This document shows, one piece after another, positions 28,230-35,630 of a stretch of 64,000 nucleotides of DNA. Source of the stretch: Spirochaetia bacterium UBA5763. Lineage in GTDB: Bacteria; Spirochaetota; UBA4802; UBA5550. How positions within the stretch are numbered: the first letter of the stretch is position 1; each line of letters begins with the position of its first letter. The notes beneath the pieces were generated by a model that was not told where the DNA came from, did no database searches, and saw only the letters and a program-made list of their open reading frames with translations. The position numbers and the translations under genes were made by a program. Location: NCBI GenBank assembly GCA_002418835.1, contig DIEX01000011.1:62001-126000 (forward strand). Direction: 5' to 3'.

Positions 28230-30596
28230 ATGAAAACAAAAAATATAATAATATATACTCTCCTCGCTCTGCTGGTGCTGATGCCATTTGCCTATACAGT
28301 ATATGCCTACTCAGCAGGTTACAAAGCTTTCAGTGAATCGAGAGATCTTAACCAGCCCCTCCCGACAAAACTTTATGACCGCAACGGTGAACTGATTTCA
28401 GAACTTTACGATGAATACAGAGAGTATGTGAAATTTTCTGACATCCCGGAAACATTGATTAAAAGCTTTCTTGCGGCTGAGGACAGTTCATTTTTCATGC
28501 ATACAGGCTTTGATGTTGCAGGGATACTCCGCGCTATTATTATTGACATAGCCAGCGGCGAGATGAAACAGGGCGGCTCAACAATTACTCAGCAGCTTGT
28601 GAAGCAAATATATACGGGGAGAGAAAAGAGCATCAAAAGAAAGCTCGTTGAACTCTTCATCGCTCGTGAATTCGAAAAAAGATACACAAAAAACGAAATC
28701 CTTGAGATGTACCTTAACCAGATATATATGGGACACGGAGTTTACGGCATAGCAGCTGCATCTGATTTCTATTTCGGAAAGAGGCTGACTGAGCTTAACG
28801 CGGCAGAAGCCACTCTCCTTGCGGGGATACCCTCAGCTCCAGACAGATTCTCACCTCTTAAAAATCCTCAGAACTCTCATGATCGGACTCAGGCGATAAT
28901 CTTCAACCTCATAGCCTCGGGATATATCAGCAGAGCTGACGCTGCCGCACAATTTAACGCGATGTGGGAAACTCTCTCCGGAAAATTAAAGACAGAGTTT
29001 CCTGAAGCTGGAATCCGTCGTGAAAGCAGGGACAGGGCGCCATGGCTCACGGAATATGTCAGGCGTGAGCTTATATCAAGATATGGCGAGGCAGCTGTTT
29101 ACAGGGGGGGGATGAAGGTTATGACAACAATAGATCTGTCGTACCAGGGAATATCCGACTCGCTCATCACTTCATCACTGGAAGCGCAGAACAGGATCTC
29201 GGCCGGTTACAACCGATCAAGACTATGGAAACTGGAGGCGCAGATTGCAGCAAAGGCCCTCCCTCCGGAGAAAAAAAAATCTTTTGAAAGCGAAGCAATG
29301 AAAACCGTTGTGCATTTCAACAGGGAATTTATAAAATCAGTTTCTGATGAACTTGAAATTCTTTCACTCATATCAGATCTTCCTGCGATTGAAAAACAGC
29401 TATCAGTACATATTGAATATTACGATAAACTGATGTCACGGTCAAGAGCCGAAGGCGCACTTGTGGCGATTGATCCCCGCACAGGGGAGATCCTTGCCAT
29501 CACCGGGGGGAGCGAATTCAACCCGGTTAATCAGCTCAACCGCGCGGCGCAGAGCAGAAGGCAGCCCGGCTCCGCATTCAAGGCTTTTGTTTATGGCGCA
29601 GGCATTGAATCAGGGGCTATAAACGCCGCGACTCCGATTCAGGACTCCCCTGTTTTTTATGGAGGAGGGAGCAAGGCATGGTCTCCGTCTAATTATGACA
29701 AAGACTACTCCGGACGTGTGCTTGTCAGGAAAGCCCTTGCTCTTTCACTTAATATAGTATCAGCAAAGGTATATGACCTCACCGGTGGAGAGAAGATTGC
29801 TGACTTCGCATCGCGAATGACAGCGGTACAGAAGGATAGGTTCCAGGTTGACCCTACACTCTCTCTCGGTACAAGCGAATTTACACCTCTTGAAATCGCT
29901 TCTGGCTTCGGCGCCTTCGCCAACAAAGGTATTCTCATTCCGCCCCATGCCATAAAAAGAATTGAGGACAGGCACGGCCTGGAGATATACAATGCCGGCA
30001 CTATAAAACCTCTTAAAGCTACTGACGAAAATACTGCTTTTATCATGACAGACATGATGAGAGATGTAATAGAATCGGGAACCGCTTCTTACGCAGTAAA
30101 AAAAGCCGCAGGGTTCAGGCTGCCCTGCGCAGGTAAAACAGGGACAAACACAGGTTTCCGGGATGCATGGTTTATCGGATATACTCCGGATCTTGCGGCT
30201 GCTGTGTGGGTGGGGTGCGATTCCCCTGAATATTCTCTCGGTTCAGGACAGAGCGGTTCAGCTTCAGCAGCGCCGGTATGGGGAAGATTCATGACAGAGG
30301 TCTATAAAACCCGGAAGAAAACATCTTTCCATGATAAACCCTCCGGTGTTGTTATAAGAAATGTATGTTCTGTTACCGGCGCAATTCCGGATAAAGGATG
30401 CCCGGCAAGGAAAGAATTCTTTATTTCAGGATATGAGCCTGCGGAAAAATGCGACGGCCTCCATGGAAGGCTTTCTAACATTAAGGAACTTGTCAATAAA
30501 GGCAAAAATAAGATGTCGCCTGAAAGCGGAACAACACTGTTCAGTGAAGAAGCACCTGAAGAAAAATTAGAAGAGGAGAATATCTTTTTCGACTGA
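28230..30596 (+). CDS. Penicillin-binding protein 1A (bifunctional transglycosylase/transpeptidase)
   Basis: Class A PBP of 788 residues that polymerises and cross-links peptidoglycan in the periplasm. One N-terminal membrane anchor (about 7-28). The GT51 glycosyltransferase domain (about 50-225) contains the catalytic Glu84 (AAEDSSFF) and GGSTITQQLVKQ. The transpeptidase domain has Ser448/Lys451 (SAFK), an SLN motif and Lys636-Thr-Gly. All active-site residues are intact. An unusual 8-G run (29104-29111) occurs in the linker region. No clear ribosome site precedes the ATG at 28230. The last 30 residues are Glu-rich. Confidence 0.92.
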   Translation: MKTKNIIIYTLLALLVLMPFAYTVYAYSAGYKAFSESRDLNQPLPTKLYDRNGELISELYDEYREYVKFSDIPETLIKSFLAAEDSSFFMHTGFDVAGILRAIIIDIASGEMKQGGSTITQQLVKQIYTGREKSIKRKLVELFIAREFEKRYTKNEILEMYLNQIYMGHGVYGIAAASDFYFGKRLTELNAAEATLLAGIPSAPDRFSPLKNPQNSHDRTQAIIFNLIASGYISRADAAAQFNAMWETLSGKLKTEFPEAGIRRESRDRAPWLTEYVRRELISRYGEAAVYRGGMKVMTTIDLSYQGISDSLITSSLEAQNRISAGYNRSRLWKLEAQIAAKALPPEKKKSFESEAMKTVVHFNREFIKSVSDELEILSLISDLPAIEKQLSVHIEYYDKLMSRSRAEGALVAIDPRTGEILAITGGSEFNPVNQLNRAAQSRRQPGSAFKAFVYGAGIESGAINAATPIQDSPVFYGGGSKAWSPSNYDKDYSGRVLVRKALALSLNIVSAKVYDLTGGEKIADFASRMTAVQKDRFQVDPTLSLGTSEFTPLEIASGFGAFANKGILIPPHAIKRIEDRHGLEIYNAGTIKPLKATDENTAFIMTDMMRDVIESGTASYAVKKAAGFRLPCAGKTGTNTGFRDAWFIGYTPDLAAAVWVGCDSPEYSLGSGQSGSASAAPVWGRFMTEVYKTRKKTSFHDKPSGVVIRNVCSVTGAIPDKGCPARKEFFISGYEPAEKCDGLHGRLSNIKELVNKGKNKMSPESGTTLFSEEAPEEKLEEENIFFD

Positions 30597-30657
30597 TAAT
30601 ATATTAAATTATCAAAAAGAGCCATAAAACACTAATTAGAATAATAAGGATATTTAC

Positions 30658-32142
30658 ATGCAGGTATTCTGTTCAAATTGCAATACGGCCCATGAAGTGA
30701 CACAGGATCAGGCAGGAGATAAAGAGCGATCTGTTATCCACTGCAGGCGGTGCGATAAAAATATCAAACTTCAGTTCTGCCCCCACTGCGGCTCATTCTA
30801 CTCTATAACTTTCGCCAACATTAAAAACGGAAGGTACAGATACAGATGCCGTAAATGCATGAAAGACTTTGCCATAGAGTTTACCGGGGCGAAACCGGAT
30901 ATCCATGTGCTCACAAGGACTACGCATGAGGGATCATCGCAGGTAATCAATACGGAACAATCGGCCGGGTTATCCAGGACTGTTCAGTCACCACTCCGGG
31001 TTGAAACTTCACAGACAATACAGGCACCGGCAAATGTCGTTCATGAAGAACAGGCAGAGAAGTCTCAGGCCGTTTCTGCTGAAAAAATTGATGTGGCAAG
31101 TTTTATCAGCAACAGCATCAACTCATTCAGCATCAATGAGCTCTTTGCAGCTGCTGCAGGAGCATTCTCGTTTAACAGGCTTCTTGTTGCATCCGGTGGT
31201 GTTGTAATGATGCTTCTCCTCATGGCAATTTTTAACAAAGTTGAGACTTTGTGGTTCAGCGGAGGAACCGCTTTATATCCTTTTGTCGGTTCAATTATTG
31301 CACTACTCCCTCTTGCCATAATCTTTTCATTATATACCGCGACTGCGGCAATAATTTCACGCATAACACTTGATATAATCTTTCACAACAAATCTCCGGA
31401 ATGGGATGATATTATAAGGTTTTCATTCAAAACAGCCCCTGCGGTTTTTATGGGAAATATTGCAGTGCTTCTTGCAGTCAGCGCTCTCCTTGTTCTTTTC
31501 GGCAGAATACCGCTGCTTGGGCCGATTATCTTTTCACTGATATTCCTCCCCGTCTATATCGCGGGAATTATAATCACACTGTTATGCGTAATCGGAATCT
31601 GGTTCTATCCGCCAATATCAGCACACAGGGAAGGGGGGATTTTCGGAAACATGAAAAACCTTATGCTTTTCATTAAGAAGCATAATCTGGCCATGCTATA
31701 TATGATACCGGTAATCATACTTGTTTCAATAATCACTCTAACTGCAATATTTCTTATACATACAGCAGCATTCTCTTTTACAATTTCACTTTCTCAATGG
31801 CTCCTGGGTAATGACGCCGGAGGTGTATTCGCATCAATTCCAGCGTCCTTTATAAAAGCATCAGAATCAACAATCAGCGGACTCGGGAACGGACTCTTCA
31901 GGCAGCTCTCTATCAATCTCGGCATGACCCATCATGTCAGCGGATTTATACTGGGAGCAATCATGATGTTCATAACGACACTGCTTCTCTCGATAGCTGT
32001 ATCAGTAACCGCGACAGTCTCATCTCATATCTATATAGTAATGGAGAGGGGCCTTACAATTGACGACAAAAAGAAAGGTGCAGTTTTCCTGATTCTGACA
32101 TTAATGCTGTCAGTTATGCTGCTGCTGAAAAAGCTTATATAA
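30658..32142 (+). CDS. Double zinc-ribbon polytopic membrane protein
   Basis: 494 residues, unrecognised as a family. The cytosolic N-terminus has four Cys pairs, Cys5/8, 29/32, 41/44 and 64/67, arranged as two zinc ribbons. A Ser/Gln-rich linker (about 85-150) leads to about seven membrane helices between 175 and 494 in a YIP1/DUF-type layout, including a long hydrophobic run at about 260-325. It lies 61 bp behind the PBP1A gene with an AAGGAT site and is probably cotranscribed, so an envelope role is plausible. This is inference. Confidence 0.6.
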   Translation: MQVFCSNCNTAHEVTQDQAGDKERSVIHCRRCDKNIKLQFCPHCGSFYSITFANIKNGRYRYRCRKCMKDFAIEFTGAKPDIHVLTRTTHEGSSQVINTEQSAGLSRTVQSPLRVETSQTIQAPANVVHEEQAEKSQAVSAEKIDVASFISNSINSFSINELFAAAAGAFSFNRLLVASGGVVMMLLLMAIFNKVETLWFSGGTALYPFVGSIIALLPLAIIFSLYTATAAIISRITLDIIFHNKSPEWDDIIRFSFKTAPAVFMGNIAVLLAVSALLVLFGRIPLLGPIIFSLIFLPVYIAGIIITLLCVIGIWFYPPISAHREGGIFGNMKNLMLFIKKHNLAMLYMIPVIILVSIITLTAIFLIHTAAFSFTISLSQWLLGNDAGGVFASIPASFIKASESTISGLGNGLFRQLSINLGMTHHVSGFILGAIMMFITTLLLSIAVSVTATVSSHIYIVMERGLTIDDKKKGAVFLILTLMLSVMLLLKKLI

Positions 32143-32154
32143 GCCGGCAGCAGC

Positions 32155-32490
32155 TTAACCCTTTACAAGCACATTGAAAAGCTTTACATCAGTTACTGCT
32201 TCTACTCCGTAGCTGATACCCGATTCAAGTGCCGTCATCTCCCCCTGCCTCAGAATAATCTCTTCATCTTCTCCGTATAGAATTTTAACTATACCTTCAA
32301 TAACGAAGAAGAGAGTTTCCATTATGTAGTACTCCTTATCAATACTTTCACCTTCAGCAAAAGAGAAAAAACGTATCTCTGTGTTTTCACTATCAATAAG
32401 TGCTTTACTGGCAATTTTGTTTCCAGTGTGCTTTACTATGTCAGCCATAACAACAGGCTCATAGGGCCTGATATTTTTCAGATATCTCAT
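32155..32490 (-). CDS. Cupin-fold protein without metal ligands
   Basis: 111 residues of the small single-domain cupin type (beta barrel with a central glycine turn near residue 66). The positions that carry His ligands in its upstream neighbour are Tyr54 and Tyr94 here, and there is no His at any expected metal site, so it is probably not a metal-dependent enzyme. The gene follows the other cupin with 2 bp between them and a GAGGA site, so the pair is cotranscribed. It may be a small-molecule sensor or a structural partner of its neighbour. Confidence 0.65.
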   Translation of the reverse strand: MRYLKNIRPYEPVVMADIVKHTGNKIASKALIDSENTEIRFFSFAEGESIDKEYYIMETLFFVIEGIVKILYGEDEEIILRQGEMTALESGISYGVEAVTDVKLFNVLVKG

Positions 32491-32492
32491 CT

Positions 32493-32831
32493 CTATTCCT
32501 CTTTCACAACAATAAGAAGCATCTTCATATCCTCTTTTGCTGTAACCTGATGCGGAATATTTGCAGGCATAACCACTATCTGCCCTTTTGATGCTTCCAT
32601 TACCATGTCTCCAACCTTAACTGTTGCAATCCCCTGATGTATATATATGAGGGCGTCACCTTTTGCCGAGTGTGGCCCTACACCTTCACCTTTACCAAAG
32701 GCAAGCGCAGTAAGGCCGACACCTTTCTTCTGTGTCATAGTCACAGTTTCGATCTGCCCTTCCTGACAGTTTACAAGGCTGTCAAAATCAATAACTTTTC
32801 CCTTTGCGATATTTTTAATTAATTCCTGCAT
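32493..32831 (-). CDS. Small cupin-domain protein
   Basis: 112 residues. Cupin motif 1 is reduced to His54 and Asp59 (GPHSAKGDALIYI) and motif 2 supplies His94 (PANIPHQV), enough for a metal site. Small cupins of this sort are often found in anaerobes, with unknown substrates. A strong AAGGAG site precedes the ATG. It is the first gene of a two-gene unit, divergent from the Spy/ECF operon, whose promoter region lies 104 bp upstream. Confidence 0.7.
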   Translation of the reverse strand: MQELIKNIAKGKVIDFDSLVNCQEGQIETVTMTQKKGVGLTALAFGKGEGVGPHSAKGDALIYIHQGIATVKVGDMVMEASKGQIVVMPANIPHQVTAKEDMKMLLIVVKEE

Positions 32832-32934
32832 TGAGAATTCTCCTTTAGTTTAATAAGTTCAATATATCACATTAATTACCAATTAAAAATGACCTGGATC
32901 AATCTGCTCAATTTTTATTTTTTTTATTAACATG

Positions 32935-32963
32935 GGAACCTTTTTCACTTTTTACAGGTCTAA
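32935..32963 (+). promoter_or_regulatory. ECF sigma-type promoter
   Basis: GGAACC (32935-32940) is followed after exactly 17 bp by GTCTAA (32958-32963). This matches the GGAAC(C/T) and (G)TCTAA/TCTGA elements used by many ECF sigma factors. It lies 32 bp before the first gene of the operon that itself encodes an ECF sigma factor, so autoregulation is likely. No second copy was found in the window. Confidence 0.65.
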
Positions 32964-32994
32964 CTCACATATAAGAAAATGGAGGAAATAACAA

Positions 32995-33627
32995 ATGAAA
33001 CGTATAATGCTCACACTGCTGGCTCTTGCTATTCTGGCTGGAACCGGCTCATCGCTCTTTGCAAGGGGTATGGGGAATGGCGGAAACTCATGCTACGGCA
33101 TGGGTATGAACGGCGGCCCCGGATATCACGGCTGGATGTTTGATGACCTGAAGCTCACAGAGGAACAGGAACTCAAAATCCATAAAATCAACAAAGAGTA
33201 CGCAGACAAATTTTTTGAAGCCAGAAAGGATCGTGACACTCATTACAAGGTAATGGAGAGTCACAAAAAAGAGATCGAAAAAGTTCTGACAAAAGAACAG
33301 CTCGAAAAAGTAAAGGATTTTAAAGGCCCCCGTCAGGGGAAAGGAAAAGGTATGCGTCAGGGAAAAGGTGACGGCAAACCCGGCATGATGCATAACTACC
33401 TTGGCATTACAGATGAGCAGGCTGAAAAAATTCATAAGCTCAACATGGATTTCCATGATAAAATGTTCAAAAGCAGAAGTAATGAGAAAGAAATGGAAAA
33501 ACTTCGTGAAAACCATTTAAAAGAATTTAAAAAAGTTCTTACGAAAGAACAGCTCGAAAAATTTAACGGTTTTCAAAAACATCACAGAGGCATGGGTTTC
33601 GGGCCTGGATTCGGAGGGATGTGGTAA
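32995..33627 (+). CDS. Spy/CpxP-like periplasmic protein (two LTxxQ repeats)
   Basis: 210 residues with a signal peptide (cleavage after LFA, about residue 23) and a Gly/Met/Tyr-rich linker. Two copies of a 57-residue all-helical unit follow. Each opens with an LTEEQ/ITDEQ-type motif and closes with VLTKEQLEK. This is the LTxxQ pattern of Spy, CpxP and ZraP, periplasmic chaperones or metal/stress sensors. The ends are His/Met/Gly-rich, suggesting metal binding. The ribosome site is GGAGG. It is the first gene of the ECF operon, directly behind the ECF promoter. Confidence 0.8.
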   Translation: MKRIMLTLLALAILAGTGSSLFARGMGNGGNSCYGMGMNGGPGYHGWMFDDLKLTEEQELKIHKINKEYADKFFEARKDRDTHYKVMESHKKEIEKVLTKEQLEKVKDFKGPRQGKGKGMRQGKGDGKPGMMHNYLGITDEQAEKIHKLNMDFHDKMFKSRSNEKEMEKLRENHLKEFKKVLTKEQLEKFNGFQKHHRGMGFGPGFGGMW

Positions 33628-33641
33628 TCAACGGTTCTATT

Positions 33642-33659
33642 GGCGGCTCTTTTGCCGCC
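33642..33659 (+). terminator. Hairpin between first and second genes of the ECF operon
   Basis: A 6-bp GC stem (GGCGGC/GCCGCC, loop TCTTTT) lies 15 bp after the Spy-like stop, without an immediate T-run. It may partly terminate or attenuate transcription, giving more of the first gene than of the sigma gene. Confidence 0.4.
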
Positions 33660-33691
33660 GGTAACCTTTATTTTATTGAGAGAGAATAATT

Positions 33692-33982
33692 ATGAAATAT
33701 ATCACAGCAATTATAATGATAACGGTACCCGCGGTATCAGCATTAGCCGGACCATATTACTGTTATACACCCTTTTATAACAGAGGAGGTGGAATTATGT
33801 GGTTAATTACAATTGCCCTTTTCGGATTCATTATATATCTTCTTTATAAGAACATCGCGAGAGCGGGGCGGAATAATTGTGATGATTCCCCTGATGTCAT
33901 GAGTATTCTTAACAGACGGCTTGCAAAAGGGGAAATATCTGAAGATGATTACGAAAGACTGAAGAGCAGAATTTCAGGTTAG
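33692..33982 (+). CDS. SHOCT-domain membrane protein
   Basis: 96 residues. An N-terminal signal-like or first membrane segment (1-19), a second hydrophobic helix (about 36-53) and a C-terminal SHOCT motif (ILNRRLAKGEISEDDYERLKSRI, about 69-94; short C-terminal domain common in oligomeric membrane proteins). Its stop codon directly touches the next frame. It lies between the Spy-like and CnrX-like genes and probably acts in the same envelope response. Its function is not known. Confidence 0.7.
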   Translation: MKYITAIIMITVPAVSALAGPYYCYTPFYNRGGGIMWLITIALFGFIIYLLYKNIARAGRNNCDDSPDVMSILNRRLAKGEISEDDYERLKSRISG

Positions 33983-33997
33983 ATGGAGACCGGTGTT

Positions 33998-34546
33998 ATG
34001 AACAGCAGGATAATTATAATAATACTTTCAGTGATAATAGCAGTACTTGTCACTGTAAACATAATGATGTTCAGAGATCACAGGGAACCGCAATTCATGC
34101 CCGGTCCCGGGGGCGGGCCGGAGTTTCTGGATGAGGGCCCCGGAATGAAAGGGAGACACCCCATGCCGGGAAACAGATACGGCAGAAATTTCTGCGGACC
34201 TGACTTCATGAGAGAAAAACTTAATCTAAGTGCTCAGCAGATTTCAACGATTGAAGAGCTCAACAGAAAGTTCGGAGAAGAAAATAAAATTTTATTCCGC
34301 GCCATGGAACCGGAGAAAGAAAGACTCAGAAGCATTCTGCAGAAAAACGATAAACCTGATATAACAGAGGTGAAAAAGTCTCTTGAAAAAATGGCATCAC
34401 TGAATGTCGAATTACAGATACTGAGAATAAAACAGGGGAGCGAAATAGACTCAATACTCTCGGCGGAGCAGAAAAAAATTCTTAAAAGCGAGAGAAACAG
34501 GTTCTTTGAAAAAATGCAGAGAGGGCGTGGCGGCAGAAATGAATGA
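33998..34546 (+). CDS. Membrane-anchored heavy-metal sensor-like protein (CnrX/Spy superfamily)
   Basis: 182 residues. One N-terminal membrane helix (about 5-23) places the rest in the periplasm. After a Pro/Gly-rich linker with His and Met residues comes a helical domain (about 70-170) starting LNLSAQQISTIEEL, the metal-resistance (CnrX/ZraP) form of the LTxxQ fold. Five codons upstream is another ATG (33983) touching the previous stop, but the ATG at 33998 has the GGAG site. It overlaps the ECF sigma start. In CnrYXH systems such a protein is the metal sensor acting on the anti-sigma factor. Confidence 0.7.
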   Translation: MNSRIIIIILSVIIAVLVTVNIMMFRDHREPQFMPGPGGGPEFLDEGPGMKGRHPMPGNRYGRNFCGPDFMREKLNLSAQQISTIEELNRKFGEENKILFRAMEPEKERLRSILQKNDKPDITEVKKSLEKMASLNVELQILRIKQGSEIDSILSAEQKKILKSERNRFFEKMQRGRGGRNE

Positions 34547-35042
34547 GCGTGAATTCGCTGATATAGTGGGGAGAACAAAAAAAGCAGTCCTCTCTGCCGT
34601 AGAAAAAAATCTTGCTTCCCGATTCTATCACTCCATAGACGATGTTGTGCAGGAGACCTATATCCGGGCATACAGCAGCCTAACAAAAGGCAAATTCCGG
34701 GGTCAATCTTCAATCAATACATGGCTCTACAGTATTGCACGGAACGAATCCCTGCGTATGAACGAAAAACTTTTACGGGAGGAGCGGAAGGAGAAGAAGC
34801 TGATCGATGCTGATGATTTAACTGTAAATTACGAAGACGACAGCATCGCACTTCTGCAGGAGAATATACTGAAACTTCCCGAAAAGTACGGGGCAGTGTT
34901 ATCGCTGGTTTCACTTGGATACAGCCTTAACCAGATTTCCGAAAAGCTCGGGTTAAATACAGGTACTGTAAAGTCAAGAATATCAAGGGGTAAAAAAATT
35001 TTACACGATAATATGAAAGGGGGGAAAGATGCAGGACTATAA
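34539..35042 (+). CDS. ECF RNA polymerase sigma factor
   Basis: 167 residues, compact, normal ECF length. Region 2 spans about residues 10-80 (SIDDVVQETYIRAY, then FRGQSSINTWLYSIARN). Region 4 is at about 108-160 (LPEKYGAVLSLVSLGYSLNQI, GTVKSRISRGKKIL). A TTG-started frame reaches back to 34506; the ATG at 34539 is the better start, overlapping the CnrX-like gene by eight bases. It probably recognises the GGAACC/GTCTAA promoter upstream of its own operon and is held at the membrane by the protein at 35029. Confidence 0.85.
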   Translation: MNEREFADIVGRTKKAVLSAVEKNLASRFYHSIDDVVQETYIRAYSSLTKGKFRGQSSINTWLYSIARNESLRMNEKLLREERKEKKLIDADDLTVNYEDDSIALLQENILKLPEKYGAVLSLVSLGYSLNQISEKLGLNTGTVKSRISRGKKILHDNMKGGKDAGL

Positions 35043-35349
35043 AACAAAAATGGATGAAGAGATCAGTCTCAGGCTGGAGAGCGATTCATGGAATCTCTCA
35101 ATAGCCGGCAGGGTATTGTCTGAAAAGAATGCCCGTAAAGAGAAGACTATATTCAGAAGCTATATAACTTCTCTCGCTGCGGCATCGGTTTTCCTTGTGC
35201 TTTTTATTTTCAATGTCTACAGCTATTTCAGCACAGGCACAGATGCATCTTCATATAATTCGTATCTTTACAGCTACAGCAGCGATTCGGACTCAATAAA
35301 TACCGAGGAGACAGATCTTATAATAAATGAGGCGTTTCCTATGAGATAG
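35029..35349 (+). CDS. Single-TM protein, probable anti-sigma factor
   Basis: 106 residues. A cytosolic N-terminal helix-rich part (1-42), one membrane helix (about 44-66) and a Ser/Tyr-rich periplasmic tail of about 40 residues. No zinc-binding anti-sigma motif is present. The gene overlaps the sigma gene by 14 bp, the usual coupling of sigma and anti-sigma. It resembles the short CnrY-type anti-sigma layout, in which the cytosolic part binds the sigma and the tail meets a periplasmic sensor. This is inferred from position and topology; sequence similarity is not evident. Confidence 0.6.
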   Translation: MQDYKTKMDEEISLRLESDSWNLSIAGRVLSEKNARKEKTIFRSYITSLAAASVFLVLFIFNVYSYFSTGTDASSYNSYLYSYSSDSDSINTEETDLIINEAFPMR

Positions 35350-35524
35350 CGCGTTCAAGGGTTCTGCATGAATCGCATGATTCTGAGCCCTGAAAGCCGC
35401 TTAAATTTATGTAGGTTCTGAGAGAAAACTCCTCCCTTTTCCCGATATTCCACTGGTTAACCGGCCTGAAATAACCTGAAACTCTTGAAAAAACTTCAGC
35501 AGGAACAACAATCTTTTTATTCAT
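35339..35524 (-). CDS. Small NrdD C-terminus-like protein with glycyl-radical motif
   Basis: A 61-residue protein. Residues about 8-35 hold VFSRVSGYFRPVNQWNIGKREEF, split here as RVSGYFRPV and NQWNIGKREEF, which match the C-terminal glycyl-radical loop of anaerobic ribonucleotide reductase NrdD, where the Gly of RVxGY is the radical site. The C-terminus has a CxxC pair (SCDSC). It is too short to be NrdD itself. Such stand-alone mini-proteins are usually annotated as NrdD family without known function. The longer frame starts at 35578, but the ATG at 35524 has a GGGGG site and normal N-terminus. Its 3' end overlaps the convergent anti-sigma gene by 11 bp. Confidence 0.65.
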   Translation of the reverse strand: MNKKIVVPAEVFSRVSGYFRPVNQWNIGKREEFSLRTYINLSGFQGSESCDSCRTLERAIS

Positions 35525-35630
35525 ATTACCCCCTGTCAGATTACTCCGGATTATGGCTAATGAGACATAATATGTCAAGGATTAATAACATTAATAGAGC
35601 TGAAAAATTGATTAATTCCGGTATACTTAT

